From positions 768,796 through 785,886 of the forward strand of contig KQ482021.1 in the NCBI GenBank assembly GCA_001430745.1: a stretch of DNA of 17,091 nt. Reading direction: 5' to 3'. Numbering within the stretch: the stretch's first letter is position 1; each line of letters begins with the position of its first letter. A program made the translations under genes and the position numbers. This DNA is from Auxenochlorella pyrenoidosa. Taxonomy: Eukaryota; Chlorophyta; Trebouxiophyceae; Chlorellales; Chlorellaceae. This document shows positions 9,010 to 17,091 of this stretch, in pieces. Below the pieces are notes generated by a model. That model saw nothing but the letters and a program-made list of their open reading frames with translations. It ran no database searches and had not been told where the DNA came from.

Positions 9010-12000
9010 TCAGATGCGCACTCGGTCCCGGGAGAGCACGACGTAATCGCCGTCCAGCAGGGGGGTCTCCTCGGGCACCAGCCGGTTGTTCACATTGACC
9101 AGCAGGCCTGCAGGGGGGTGGGGGTGGGGGTGAGGGCGTGGGGAAAGGCCGGTTGTTCACATTGACCAGCAGGCCTGCAGGCAGGGGGGCCAGGCGGGCG
9201 GGCAGGGAGGTGCACTTCAGTCGCGCCTCGAGCGCCACCCGGCAGCGGCTCGCTCTCTGCAAGCTTGGCAGCCTTGCATGCGGGGGCGGAGGCGATGCTG
9301 AGCGCGGGTGCAGTGCGACCTTCGCACGGGAAAGCATTTGCAAGGGGGCTCGAGCGCGGCTGCTCACCGGGCGGCGGCGGGCTGGGGGGCCGCTCTGCCA
9401 GCGCTGCCGGGCCGGCGACGCCCGCGCCAGGCGCACGGCTCTGCTGCATCCCCTGGTCGGCAGCTGCGGCCCCGGGCAGGCCGTCGCCGCTGGGGGCCGA
9501 CCCCGAGGCGGGGGCAATCTCTATCAGGCCCAGCTCTCGGATGACCTTGCCTGCAGGAGGGGCAGGGGAGGCAGGGCAGCGGGAGCAGCGGCGGCGGTCA
9601 CAAAGGCAGCCAGCCCCTTGGGTTGACGGGGCGAGCAGACTGCCCATGGGGGCGAGTCGCCTGCGGTGCACATGACTAAGACCTGCCTTGCGGCCCGTGC
9701 TGCAGCAGGCAACCGACGAACCCGGGCGGCAGAGCAGGCAGTGCGCGGGCGGCGCCCAGGTGCAGCATGCCGCTCACCCGCCGTGGTGCCGCGTGGCACG
9801 CGCAGGATGCGCCCGCCGGGCCACACCACCACGCACACGTCGCCGCCCCCCGGGCCCTGCGCCGCCGGCAGCGCCAGCTGCGCTTCAGTCCAGGCTGCGA
9901 TGGCGGCGGCGTCACGGGCGGGCAGACCTGCCTCCCCCTCGGCATCGGCTCCCGCGATGCTCTCAGCCGCTATCGAGGCGCCCAGCTCGCGCCCCCACTC
10001 GAGCATGCTGCGCAGCAGCCGGATCTGCAAGGCAGGGAGAGGGGGAGGGAAGCTTGCTGGGGGTGCAGGGCGCGCAGCAGAGGGGCGGGAAGAAGAGGCA
10101 TGGCGGGCCTCGGCGCTTCCAATTCTGGGGCGGGGGGTCGCCTGGAGGGCATGAAACGTCGTTTGCACTAGCGCCACCAGCAGGGACCCGGCCCTGCCTC
10201 CGTCACAGCGCCCCCACCCCCCCGGCCCCCACCCCTGCTGCAGCTGTGGTGTGCGCCTGCTTCCATTCTGACTGTGCGTGAACCCCCGCCACGTGTACTG
10301 GCGCGGCCTGTGTGACTCCCCAAAGCACCCCCCCCCCACCCCCCCACCCCCACCCACCTTGTTGTTCATGTACTCCATCTCGCTGCCGCTGTCAGCCGAG
10401 GGCGCGGCCGCCAGCTCCGGCGCCGCGGCCGCCTCAGCTAGCGCGGCGCCCGCCCCGCCGGCGTCGCCGCCGCCCAGCCCTCCACCCTCCTCTGTCTCGG
10501 CTGCCAGGGGCACCACGGTGGTGGGCAGCTTGTGGCCAAAGCGGTCGAGCCGGTGGTACTTGCCATCTGCAGCAAACGAACAAAAAGGAATAAGGAGAAT
10601 CTAATTATCAACAGGAAGAAAAAATAAAAGGCCAGCAGCAGCCAAAGCGGTCGAGGCGGTGGCACTTGCCATCTGCAAGCAAGAGAGCAAGCAGAATGTG
10701 ATGTGAATAACATGGGAAAGAAAAAGAGGCGTGGGCAGGCGTCACATGGGGTGAGGTCGGGAGCAGTGCAGCAGGCAGCGCAGTGCCAGGGCCGGCGTGG
10801 CAAGGAGCGAGCGGCCGCGGCGCTGTGCCTGAAGAGGTCTCCAGGCCCCGCGGCGCCGACAAAAGCAGAGATAAATGCTACGTACTATTTGTTCTGCCTC
10901 ACCGCTGCACAGGGTGAAGAGCTCCGGCGCAACCGTGAGGTCCATAAAACAAAATACTAAGCAATAATTAGAAAATGCATAACCCTTTTTGTGCCTCACC
11001 GCTGCACAAGGTGAAGAGCTCCAGCGCCACTGTCAGGTCCCCCTGCCCAGGCCCAAAGTAGCCGCACTCTTCGACATACGCCAGCAGCCGCCTGCGCAGC
11101 GGGGGCCAAAAACTTCTAACTTTATGCAGAAAAATACACTTATTTCACGGTTCCCCAAAGTAGCCGCACTCTTCGACATACGCCAGCAGCCGCCTGCGCA
11201 GCGGGGACAGCGGGCAGGGGGTGGGCCAGGCAGGCTGGGCAAGGCTCGCTCTCGGCGGGCGGGCAGGGGTTCAGGCAGGCAGGCAGGCCGGGCGAGGCTC
11301 GCTCCCGGTGGCTGCCCCACAGGCTTGTGCCAACAAGGCCGTTGCGGCAGGGTGCAGGGACAGGCGTTGCTTGCAGACGGCCCAGGCCGGGCCATAGCAA
11401 CGCGTCACAGGGCGCAACAAGGCATGCGCAGTAGCGTAGCGCAAACAGCACAGCACAGCGCAGCACAAACAACAGAACACAGCGCAGCGCAGCACAAACA
11501 ACACACCACAATACAGCACAGCGCAGCACAGCACAAACATCACAACACAGCACAGCGCAGCGCAGCGCAGCACACCCACCGGTAGTCCTCTGCGGGGGCG
11601 GGGCGCGCGCTGGGCGCGCTGCGCTGCTTCTGAGAGATCGCGCACAGCAGGCGCGCCCCCCCGTACTTGGACTCAACCACAACGCCGTCGCGCAGCCGGC
11701 CGCCTGCACAAGGGAGTGGGGTAAGTGTGCATGGGGGGTCGGGGGTTGGGTTGGGGGAAGTGTGCAGGGGCGGTTGGGAGTGTGTATGGGGGGTTGGGGT
11801 GGGGGTTTGCGGGCATGCGGGTGGGGGCCGAGGGTTTGGTCGTAGGCTCGAGAGCGTGGGCGCGGGAGGGCCGCACAGCAGGCGCCGGCCTGCTGCGGCT
11901 GACCACGAGTGCAGGCTGCATGCGCGTGTGCCTGCGCGGATGCGTGCGTGCATGTGTGCGCGTGTGTACGCGTGCACATGCACGGTAATAGGGGAGCTGG

Positions 12001-15000
12001 CAAAGCGGGGGCGGCCGCTCACCAGCGCCGATGTGCAGCACCGGCTGCCCTGCCAGCACCCCCCCGGCGTCATCCATGCTGCTGCTGTCGCTGCTGCTGG
12101 TGCTACTTGCGGAGGCGGCCGCCAGGGCCGACACTGCGGCGCTCGGGGCGCCCGATGGCTTCTCCTTGTATGCCCAGTGCGCCGCCTTGCCTGCTGGGCA
12201 GCGCGGGGGGACAAGGCAAGTTGTGAGGGATAGCGCGGGGACGGTACCGATGCTGCGCCGCTGCCATGCATCATACCAAAATGACTTGCCGCTGCAGATT
12301 TTGCAGATGCACACGAGATGCGTGCGCTCATGCCATTCAGGGTGCCGCTTGACGCGGCGAGGGGCGCGGCTAGCAGGGAAGGCGGCACCGCAGCGGCTTG
12401 GCTTGCGGCAGGCGGCGGGCGAGGAGCGCGGCAAGCGGCTGAAGGCGCTGCCCACCATACTCTGCGTCGCCATGCATCGAGGAGGTGCGCATCTGCACCT
12501 CCATGGGTACGCCCCCGGGGCCTATCACAGCGGTGTGCAGGCTCTGGTAGCCCGACGGCTGCAGTGGGGGGGGGCAAGCGCAAAGGCCGGGCAGGTGACG
12601 CCATGCTTGCAGTAGGAGGGCAGGGGTAGCAAATTCAAGGCCGGGCGGTGGCGGACGGCACGGGGGAGCTCTTGAGGGACGGCTCTGCCGCCGCCACGTG
12701 CGGCAGGCCCAACAAGCGGCGGGGACGCCCAGCGCCCAGCACGCGCAGCTACTACGTGCCCTGCTCAGTAGCCGCAGGCAGCCCACAGGGGGCACCCTAT
12801 TGCGGGCTGCCCACGAGCTTGCATGGCTGCGGCACCGTGGGGGCAACCCAAGGCGGCGCAGAGGCGCCACCAAACGCAGCAGCACAGCGGCACCCCCAAG
12901 GGGCGCACCTTTGGCTGCGCGATGTAATCATCCTCCTCCCCAGCCACCCGCCGGAAGAGTCGGTGCACCGCAGGCAGCAGCTTGTAGCAGGCAGCGATGG
13001 CCTCGGCCTGCCGCCTGCGAGGCAGGAGGGATGCGCAAGGGGCGGTGCGGTCGGGGGCAGCGCCTGGGCGCAGGCGGGAAGCCGACCTATCTGGGGGCGG
13101 TTTTGTCGCGCTGGTGAGCAGAGCACTCTTGCAGGAGCCGCCAACTTTGGCATGACGCGCGCTGGCGACAGGCAGAGGGAGCCAGGGGGAAAGATTGCCT
13201 GGGCAAGGACGACACGACAGCGTGGATCACCGCCGTCACTGTTTGCGGGCGCGCAGGCGCGCTGTGCATGCTTCACAAGGGGCGGGAGCAGCAGCGCAAG
13301 GCAGCACAACAGCAACAGCAGCAACAGTAGCAACAACAACAGCTGCCGGCGGCACCCACCGCCCGCCATCACCTCGCGCACTGTGGATTGAGAAAGAACA
13401 CAAGCAACGACAAGAACAGCAACGACAACAACACACACAACAGCAGGCACCCACCGCCCGGCGTCGTCGTCCACGATCACCCTCAGCGCGCGCGCGTCGT
13501 ACACCTCTGACAGCGGCACCCCCTTGCGGGCCATCTTCTTGAAGGTGGAGTAGAGCGACTTGAGGCGGCCCTGCGGCACGCAGCAGCGCGGGGGGTGGCT
13601 GGTTGCGCAAGGCAGCTTGCAGCGCGCGCGGGGGGTGGCTGGTTATGCAAGGCAGCTTGCAGCACGGGGGGTGGGGGGGGGCAGCTGGTGTGCAAGGCAG
13701 CGGCATGCAGCATGGTGGTGGTGATGTGTGCGTGTGCGTGTGAGTGTGCAGGTGGGGGTGGGGTGGGGGGGGGTCGAAAGGCAGCTTGCAGAGCGAGGGG
13801 GCTGGGCGCAAGGCAGCTTGCAGGGGTCGCCCAGACCCAACCGCCCGCCCTGCTGGGGGGGCAGCGCCCCTTGCAAGCCGCACACGGGCTCGGGCCCACC
13901 ACGGCGGGCCACCTGCGGCGGCCATGCGGGTGCGCGCACGCCCTGCCCCGCACGCAGCCAGGGCAGGCGTTTCCTCCCTTGAGCCAGTAGAAAGAAGCAC
14001 AACACGGGCAGACTTGCCTGAACCGACACCTCCAGTCCAGAGGCCAAGCTCTCGGTGCCAATCTCCCGCATCAGCAGCTGGGCACAGGCCTGCAGCACCT
14101 CCAGGCCGCGCCGGCCGCTGCGGGCAGGCAGGCAGGCGGGGGGCAGCGGGCAAAGCGGTCGTGAGTGCTGCCTGTGCGGGCGTGCACGCGACCGGCAGCA
14201 GCCGGACAGAAGCAGCCGGGCGGCAGGCCTGAATGCACCCAGCTGGTGCCGGCAGCATTCAAGGCGGGTCCCGAGCACCACCACCCGTGCAGGCTGCGAG
14301 GGCGCCCCCGACAGCTGCGATACAAACTGCCGAGGGAGGTGCATCGGTGGCAGGCGCAGGCAGCGGCGGCCCCGGTCCGTGCGCCCTCACCCCGCCCGCG
14401 AGCGCAGCCCTCATATACAGCCGCAGCGGCCCCTCAGCCCCCCAGCCCTCTCCCCCGTTTCCCCCGAAAAACAGCAAAAATTAAAACAACGGAAGAAAAA
14501 CCATTAAAAACCATTTGCGGCGCCCCCTCACCCCGCCCGCGAGCGCAGCTTGGCAATGTTGAAGGTGGTGGCGTCAAAGGGAAGCACCGTCTCGATCAGC
14601 TCCCGAGCCTGCGCAGCCAGGGGGGATAAATATTTATAGATTTAGTATGAATCAGATGCTTCCAGGGGCAGCACCGTCTCAATCAGCTCCCGCGCCTGCG
14701 CAGCCGGGGGCAGCGCAATGGAATGATATTGATATCAACAAGTAAATGCATGATAATCAGGTGCTTCCAAAGGGCACCGTCTTGCATGCCTGTGTGGCAG
14801 CAAGCAAGCCCCGGCTGGAGGCAGGTGTAAAGGGTGCGTGCTGAGCAGGGGCCCGCCCACGAGCGACAGCTGAGCATGGGACAGCCAAGCAATAGGACGA
14901 TGCTGGAGGCGGCGCGAGGCGGCGCGCTGCCTGTCGGCCACCAGGCAGGGTGGCCTGCTGCCACGGCGGCACGACTTCACGGCTGCAGCAGCAGTGCAAG

Positions 15001-16893
15001 TGCCCCACAACGGCGCCACCACCGCTCACCTCCCGCTGCTGCGGCGTCAGCCAGCCGAACTCTATTCTGCCACCATCGCTGCTGCTGCTGCTGCCGCCGC
15101 CGCTCTCGCCGCCGCCGCCGCTGGTGCTGGCGGCTGCGTGCGAGCGCCGGCGCTCGCGCAGCGCGTCTGCTTCTGCCGCTGCGCCTGCTGTGCCTGCTGT
15201 GCTCGGCTTGGTCGTGAGGTGCAGCGTGCCGCTGTCATCTATGGTGCACTCGCACTCCTCTTCAAGCACAGCATCCATCGATGGGATGGCCTGCAGCCGT
15301 GCAGGGGTGGAGGACAGATGGCTCGGCCCAGCTGGCCAACAGCGCCTGTGCGTGGCAGCTAGCTTCCTGGCTGGCTGCGTGCACGGGGGGCGGAGGCAGA
15401 CCGCCTGCAAGCCGGGGAAAAGCAGAAGCTTGCAAGCCAAAAGCACCAGGCAACCAAGCACCTGCGGCGGGATGGTGGGCACGCCCCAGAGGGCGTCCAG
15501 CTCGCGGCGCAGGCGCCTGTACTCAGCCGGCTGCAGGACCGCAAAGCACAAGTCCTCCAGCTCCGACTGCAAGGGCAGGGGCAGGGTGGCAAGTGAGGGT
15601 TGGGGAATTGCGGTGTGGGCTGGGTGGATGGGTGGGAGGGGGGCATGAAAATCCAGCTGAAGAAGCAGTTTCACATCTCTCTGGTTGATAGGTAACATAC
15701 ACGCGTCGCAGCAGGCGCACCTTGAGGGCAAACATGCCCAGGCGCTCGGCGAGGGAGCACCAGACGCGGCGCGTCTCGCTGGCCACCGCCTGCTGCTTCT
15801 CGGGGGACAGGGCATACCTGCGGGGGGCAGGGGGGGGGGGGGGGAGGGGCGCTGGTTCATGGATAAAAGGAAGTCAAGGTATAATAAAGAATATAGATCA
15901 ACTTTGTTTGCACTCATGCGCTTGCACTGCCCTCACGCTGCGCTTGCGCTGCGCTCACGCTGCGCGCGCTGCGCTCACACTGTGCGCATGTTGTGCAGCC
16001 GGTCGGCTAGCTTGATGGCTATCACCAGCGGCTCGCCCACCATGGTGAGGATCATGTCCCTGCAAGGGGAGGAGTCAGGAGGGCACCGGTGATTTGCGTG
16101 AGGTACTGAACAACCAGGCTTGCCCACCATGGTGAGGATCATGTCCCTGCAGGGGGAGATTCAGGATGGTACTGGGGATGTGCGTGAGGTACTGCACAAC
16201 CAGTGCAGTGTGGTACTGAACAACCGGGCTCGCCCGCCATGGTGAGGATCATGTCCCTGCAGGGGAGGAGTCAGGAGGGTACCGGGGATGTGCGTGAGGT
16301 ACTGCACAAACAGTTGAGTGTGGTACCGAACCGGGCTTGCCCACTATGGTGAGGATCATGTCCCTGCAGGGGGAGAGTCAAGATGGTGAGGATCATGTCT
16401 CTGCAAGGGCCGAGCCTGGATGGTGAGGATCATGTCTCTGCAAGGGCCAAGCCAAGATGGTGAGGGTCACATCCCTGCCAGGAAAGACTCAGGATGGTGG
16501 CGGTCAGTTGATCGAGGCACTGCACAAACAGGCGGTCAGTTGATCGAGGCACTGCACAAACAGGCTGTGGGGGCAGTGTGAGGCGTCCTGCGTGGCTGCG
16601 GGCGGGGCGCAGAGCACAACAGCAAGGACACGCAAGGTAAGCAGGCCACCTGAGCTGCGCCTCCTCCTCTGGTGTGGGCTGCGCCGACTCCACGCGCATG
16701 CGGTATCTATATATACATATTTTTTTCATACATACAAGTTCCTATATATATGAAGAAGACAGAGATTACCCCGCCCCCACCTGAGCTGCGCCTCCTCCTC
16801 CGGGGTCGGCTGCGCCGACTCCACGCGCAGGCGGCGCCGCAGGATCTGGTTGGTGGTGGACAGCTGGGAGACCTTGGAGACCATGCTGGCCAC
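9010..16893 (-). CDS. RSH: RelA/SpoT homologue (RSH): (p)ppGpp synthetase/hydrolase, 17 exons, 3' part
   Basis: Exons in transcript order: 16893-16781, 16059-15979, 15817-15721, 15566-15462, 15290-15030, 14608-14532, 14117-14018, 13570-13455, 13014-12909, 12558-12456, 12190-12023, 11703-11580, 11091-11000, 10566-10358, 10024-9778, 9550-9368, 9107-9010 (stop 9012-9010). Every junction phase agrees; 2280 coding bases give 759 residues (numbered from the first in-window codon). It starts inside the HD hydrolase domain; [11 protein letters not shown] (54-64) holds a conserved metal-site Asp (57). [11 protein letters not shown] and [12 protein letters not shown] follow. Residues 133-219 are a Ser/Gly-rich linker. 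The synthetase domain has GRLKSLYS (279-286), [11 protein letters not shown] with catalytic Asp 303, [11 protein letters not shown] (353-363), EVQMRT with Glu 372, and [12 protein letters not shown]-like domain follows (646-759) in two halves around low-complexity sequence; there is no ACT domain, as in plant RSH2/RSH3-type proteins. Such proteins make and degrade ppGpp, usually in the chloroplast. The N-terminus and transit peptide lie off the window. Confidence 0.93.
9082..9184. repeat. Duplicated 5' exon edge with acceptor (last RSH exon)
   Basis: GCCGGTTGTTCACATTGACC and the following AGCAGGCCTGCAGG occur at about 9081-9114 (real exon edge, acceptor beside 9107) and at about 9148-9181, offset 67 bases and essentially identical. 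The second is a decoy acceptor upstream in transcript order and is out of frame with the real one. A G-rich GGGGTGGGGGTGGGGGTGAG spacer separates them. Confidence 0.88.
10320..10357. repeat. C-rich tract next to an RSH donor
   Basis: Runs of C broken by single A bases sit just after the donor of the 10566-10358 exon; on the transcript this is a G-rich GTGGGTGGGGGTGGGGG sequence with several G runs able to form a G-quadruplex. Confidence 0.7.
10531..10680. repeat. Duplicated 5' exon edge with acceptor (RSH exon 10566-10358)
   Basis: CCAAAGCGGTCGAGCCGGTG..CTTGCCATCTGCA (10535-10569) recurs at 10642-10675 with two or three substitutions, offset about 106 bases. An AT-rich island (about 10575-10630) lies between the copies. 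The decoy acceptor is out of frame with the real one. Confidence 0.88.
10893..11040. repeat. Duplicated 3' exon edge with donor (RSH exon 11091-11000)
   Basis: GCCTCACCGCTGCACA..GGTGAAGAGCTCC(A/G)GCGC occurs at 10993-11027 (the real exon end and donor) and at 10896-10930, offset 97 bases; weaker similarity runs on through the next ten bases. An AT-rich island lies between. Transcript read-through past the real donor meets a TAA before the copy. Confidence 0.86.
11052..11207. repeat. Duplicated 5' exon edge with acceptor (RSH exon 11091-11000), near identical
   Basis: About 53 identical bases, from CCCAAAGTAGCCGCACTC through GCCGCCTGCGCAGCGGGG, occur at 11052-11104 and 11154-11206, offset 102 bases. 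An AT-rich island (about 11106-11152) sits between. The higher copy is a decoy acceptor (beside 11193); from it the frame stays open for 15 codons and then meets TGA. Confidence 0.93.
11430..11578. repeat. CA/GCAGCACA satellite in an RSH intron
   Basis: Imperfect tandem units built from CAGCACAGCGCAGCACAAACA occupy most of the stretch up to the donor of the 11703-11580 exon. The plus strand has almost no T, so the transcript is T/G-rich (TTGTGCTGCGCTGTG). Confidence 0.85.
11704..12022 (-). other. RSH intron with G-rich tract on the plus strand
   Basis: Repeats of GGGGGTTGGG and TGTGTATGGGGGGTTGGGG at about 11730-11830 make the transcript C-rich, which may act as an extended pyrimidine tract for the acceptor of the 11703 exon. 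Alternating CGTGTGTGCGTG sequence is seen at about 11920-11985. Confidence 0.6.
13290..13456. repeat. Duplicated 3' exon edge with donor (RSH exon 13570-13455) beside CAA/CAG repeats
   Basis: GGCACCCACCGCCCG occurs at 13351-13365 and at 13446-13460, the second being the real donor. Each copy is preceded by similar CAACAGCAACAA-type microsatellite (13310-13345 and 13395-13445), so the unit of about 95 bases seems duplicated and then degraded. Confidence 0.65.
13571..14017 (-). other. GC-AG intron of the RSH gene
   Basis: The upstream exon ends at 14018 with GLEVSVQ, followed on the minus strand by GCAAGT, giving CAG|GCAAGT, a textbook GC donor. The next exon starts at 13570 with GRLKSLYS in phase 0, matching the conserved VQGRLKSLY string of RSH proteins. 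The nearest GT donor would add four bases and break the frame. Confidence 0.85.
13588..13830. repeat. Tandem repeat GGGTGGCTGGTT..GCAAGGCAGCTTGCAGC
   Basis: Two close copies of about 37 bases (13590-13626 and 13629-13665) are followed by diverged partial copies of GCAAGGCAGCTTGCAG at about 13691, 13780 and 13808. Each has a short palindrome-like GCAAGGCAGCTTGC. It lies wholly within the GC-AG intron. Confidence 0.75.
14575..14790. repeat. Duplicated 5' exon edge with acceptor (RSH exon 14608-14532), three copies
   Basis: GCACCGTCTCGATCAGCTCC followed by CGAGCCTGCGCAGCC at 14584-14618 is the real edge. A second copy with a working acceptor lies at 14671-14705, offset 87 bases. A third, shorter copy (TCAGGTGCTTCCAAAGGGCACCGTC) is at about 14757-14781. 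AT-rich islands separate the copies. From the decoy acceptor beside 14695 the frame reads [10 protein letters not shown], then TAA after 17 codons. Confidence 0.88.
15826..15912. other. Poly-G run and AT-rich island in an RSH intron
   Basis: A run of about 14 G bases at 15830-15843 is followed by an AT-rich island (about 15858-15910, with GGTATAATAAAGAATATAG). Both lie in the intron between exons 15817-15721 and 16059-15979. Confidence 0.7.
16035..16485. repeat. Seven-copy array of an RSH 5' exon edge with acceptor
   Basis: CATGGTGAGGATCATGTCCC plus TGCAG, the first coding bases and acceptor of the 16059-15979 exon, recurs at about 16041 (real), 16128, 16238, 16345, 16382, 16420 and 16457. 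The first four copies sit in larger units of 87-110 bases that also share GTGCGTGAGGTACTG(A/C)ACAA; the last three are spaced about 38 bases and decay outward. The copy at 16128 is 87 bases away, in frame and free of stops. Confidence 0.93.
16499..16566. repeat. Perfect 32-bp tandem repeat
   Basis: CGGTCAGTTGATCGAGGCAC plus TGCACAAACAGG occurs twice in a row (16501-16532 and 16533-16564). The end of the unit, GGCACTGCACAAACAG, resembles the GAGGTACTGCACAAACAG of the neighbouring exon-edge array. Confidence 0.9.
16648..16836. repeat. Duplicated 3' exon edge with donor (RSH exon 16893-16781)
   Basis: The last about 54 coding bases and the donor (16781-16834) recur at 16650-16703 with about five substitutions, offset 131 bases. 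An AT-rich island with TATATATACATATTTTTTTC lies between. The decoy donor shifts the frame, so 16781 is taken as the exon end. Confidence 0.9.
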
Positions 16894-17091
16894 CTGGGGG
16901 GTGTGTGGGGGTTGGGGTTGGGGAGGGGTTGGGGGTTGGGGGAATAGGGGGTTGTCAGATGGGAGCCGCGGGTGGGCGCAGGCGCAAAGCAGGCCGGGAT
17001 GCTGGGCGGGCCGCAGTTGCTACCACGTGACCAACGGCGGCATGCCAGGCGCAGGACATGCACGCCCGGGCGAGCGACGCACGTTTTCGCG
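16894..17091 (-). other. RSH intron at the right window edge
   Basis: After the acceptor beside 16893 the plus strand is G-rich (GGGGTTGGGGTTGGGGAGGGG), that is a C-rich pyrimidine tract in the transcript. No further exon of the HD domain could be placed before the window ends; the first part of the HD domain lies further right. Confidence 0.6.

Noticed and set aside
10575..11155. AT-rich islands as transposon or introner insertions of one family
   Set aside because: I found no shared sequence, terminal inverted repeats or constant length among the islands, so a single element family is not supported.
11540..12604. 354-codon minus-strand open frame taken as one exon
   Set aside because: It is mostly out of frame with the RSH exons or runs through introns. 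Only short pieces are real, and the phase-consistent exon chain explains them better.
16035..16565. Repeat array that resembles a CRISPR locus
   Set aside because: The repeated unit is the edge of the adjoining RSH exon, spacing is uneven (38 to 110 bases), the intervening parts are themselves related, and the DNA is eukaryotic nuclear.
16430..16729. Open frame carrying [17 protein letters not shown] as a separate exon
   Set aside because: It is the diverged copy of the 16893-16781 exon end. It lacks an acceptor and the first half of the exon, and its donor is out of phase.

Overview
This looks like nuclear DNA of a green alga, most likely a GC-rich trebouxiophyte of the Chlorella/Micractinium/Coccomyxa kind. 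The evidence is very high GC, genes cut into many short exons by GT-AG introns with CTGCAG/CGCAG-type acceptors, Ala/Gln/Pro/Gly low-complexity inserts in the proteins, a TGTAA polyadenylation signal of the chlorophyte type, and a plant-like RelA/SpoT homologue. There are no bacterial operons, Shine-Dalgarno sites, tRNAs, rRNAs or CRISPR arrays. The species assignment is an inference.

Four protein genes can be rebuilt exon by exon with consistent splice phases. (1) 336-946 (+): the last three exons of ALG14, the membrane anchor of the UDP-GlcNAc transferase that makes the second step of the dolichol-linked N-glycan precursor. (2) 1270-5257 (+): a complete nine-exon gene for a 431-residue soluble protein of unknown function. 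(3) 6037-8279 (+): a six-exon gene for a 371-residue multi-pass membrane protein of unknown function. (4) 16893-9010 (-): seventeen exons (759 codons) of a RelA/SpoT homologue (RSH), the (p)ppGpp synthetase/hydrolase, from the middle of its HD domain through the synthetase domain to a C-terminal TGS-like domain and stop. Its 5' part lies beyond the right edge. Genes 1 to 3 run head to tail and gene 3 converges on the RSH gene. The functions known here (N-glycosylation, stringent response) do not suggest a shared pathway.

The most unusual feature is structural. Many introns hold one or more imperfect copies of the edge of a neighbouring exon, including its splice site, about 65-150 bp from the real edge and often separated from it by an AT-rich island. 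I count at least ten exon edges treated this way across three of the four genes; one intron holds seven copies. Some decoy splice sites are in frame and open (2330, and the copy beside 16059) and would give longer isoforms. Others lead straight to stop codons. This suggests repeated ~100-bp tandem duplications across exon-intron junctions. Two introns also use GC-AG rather than GT-AG ends.
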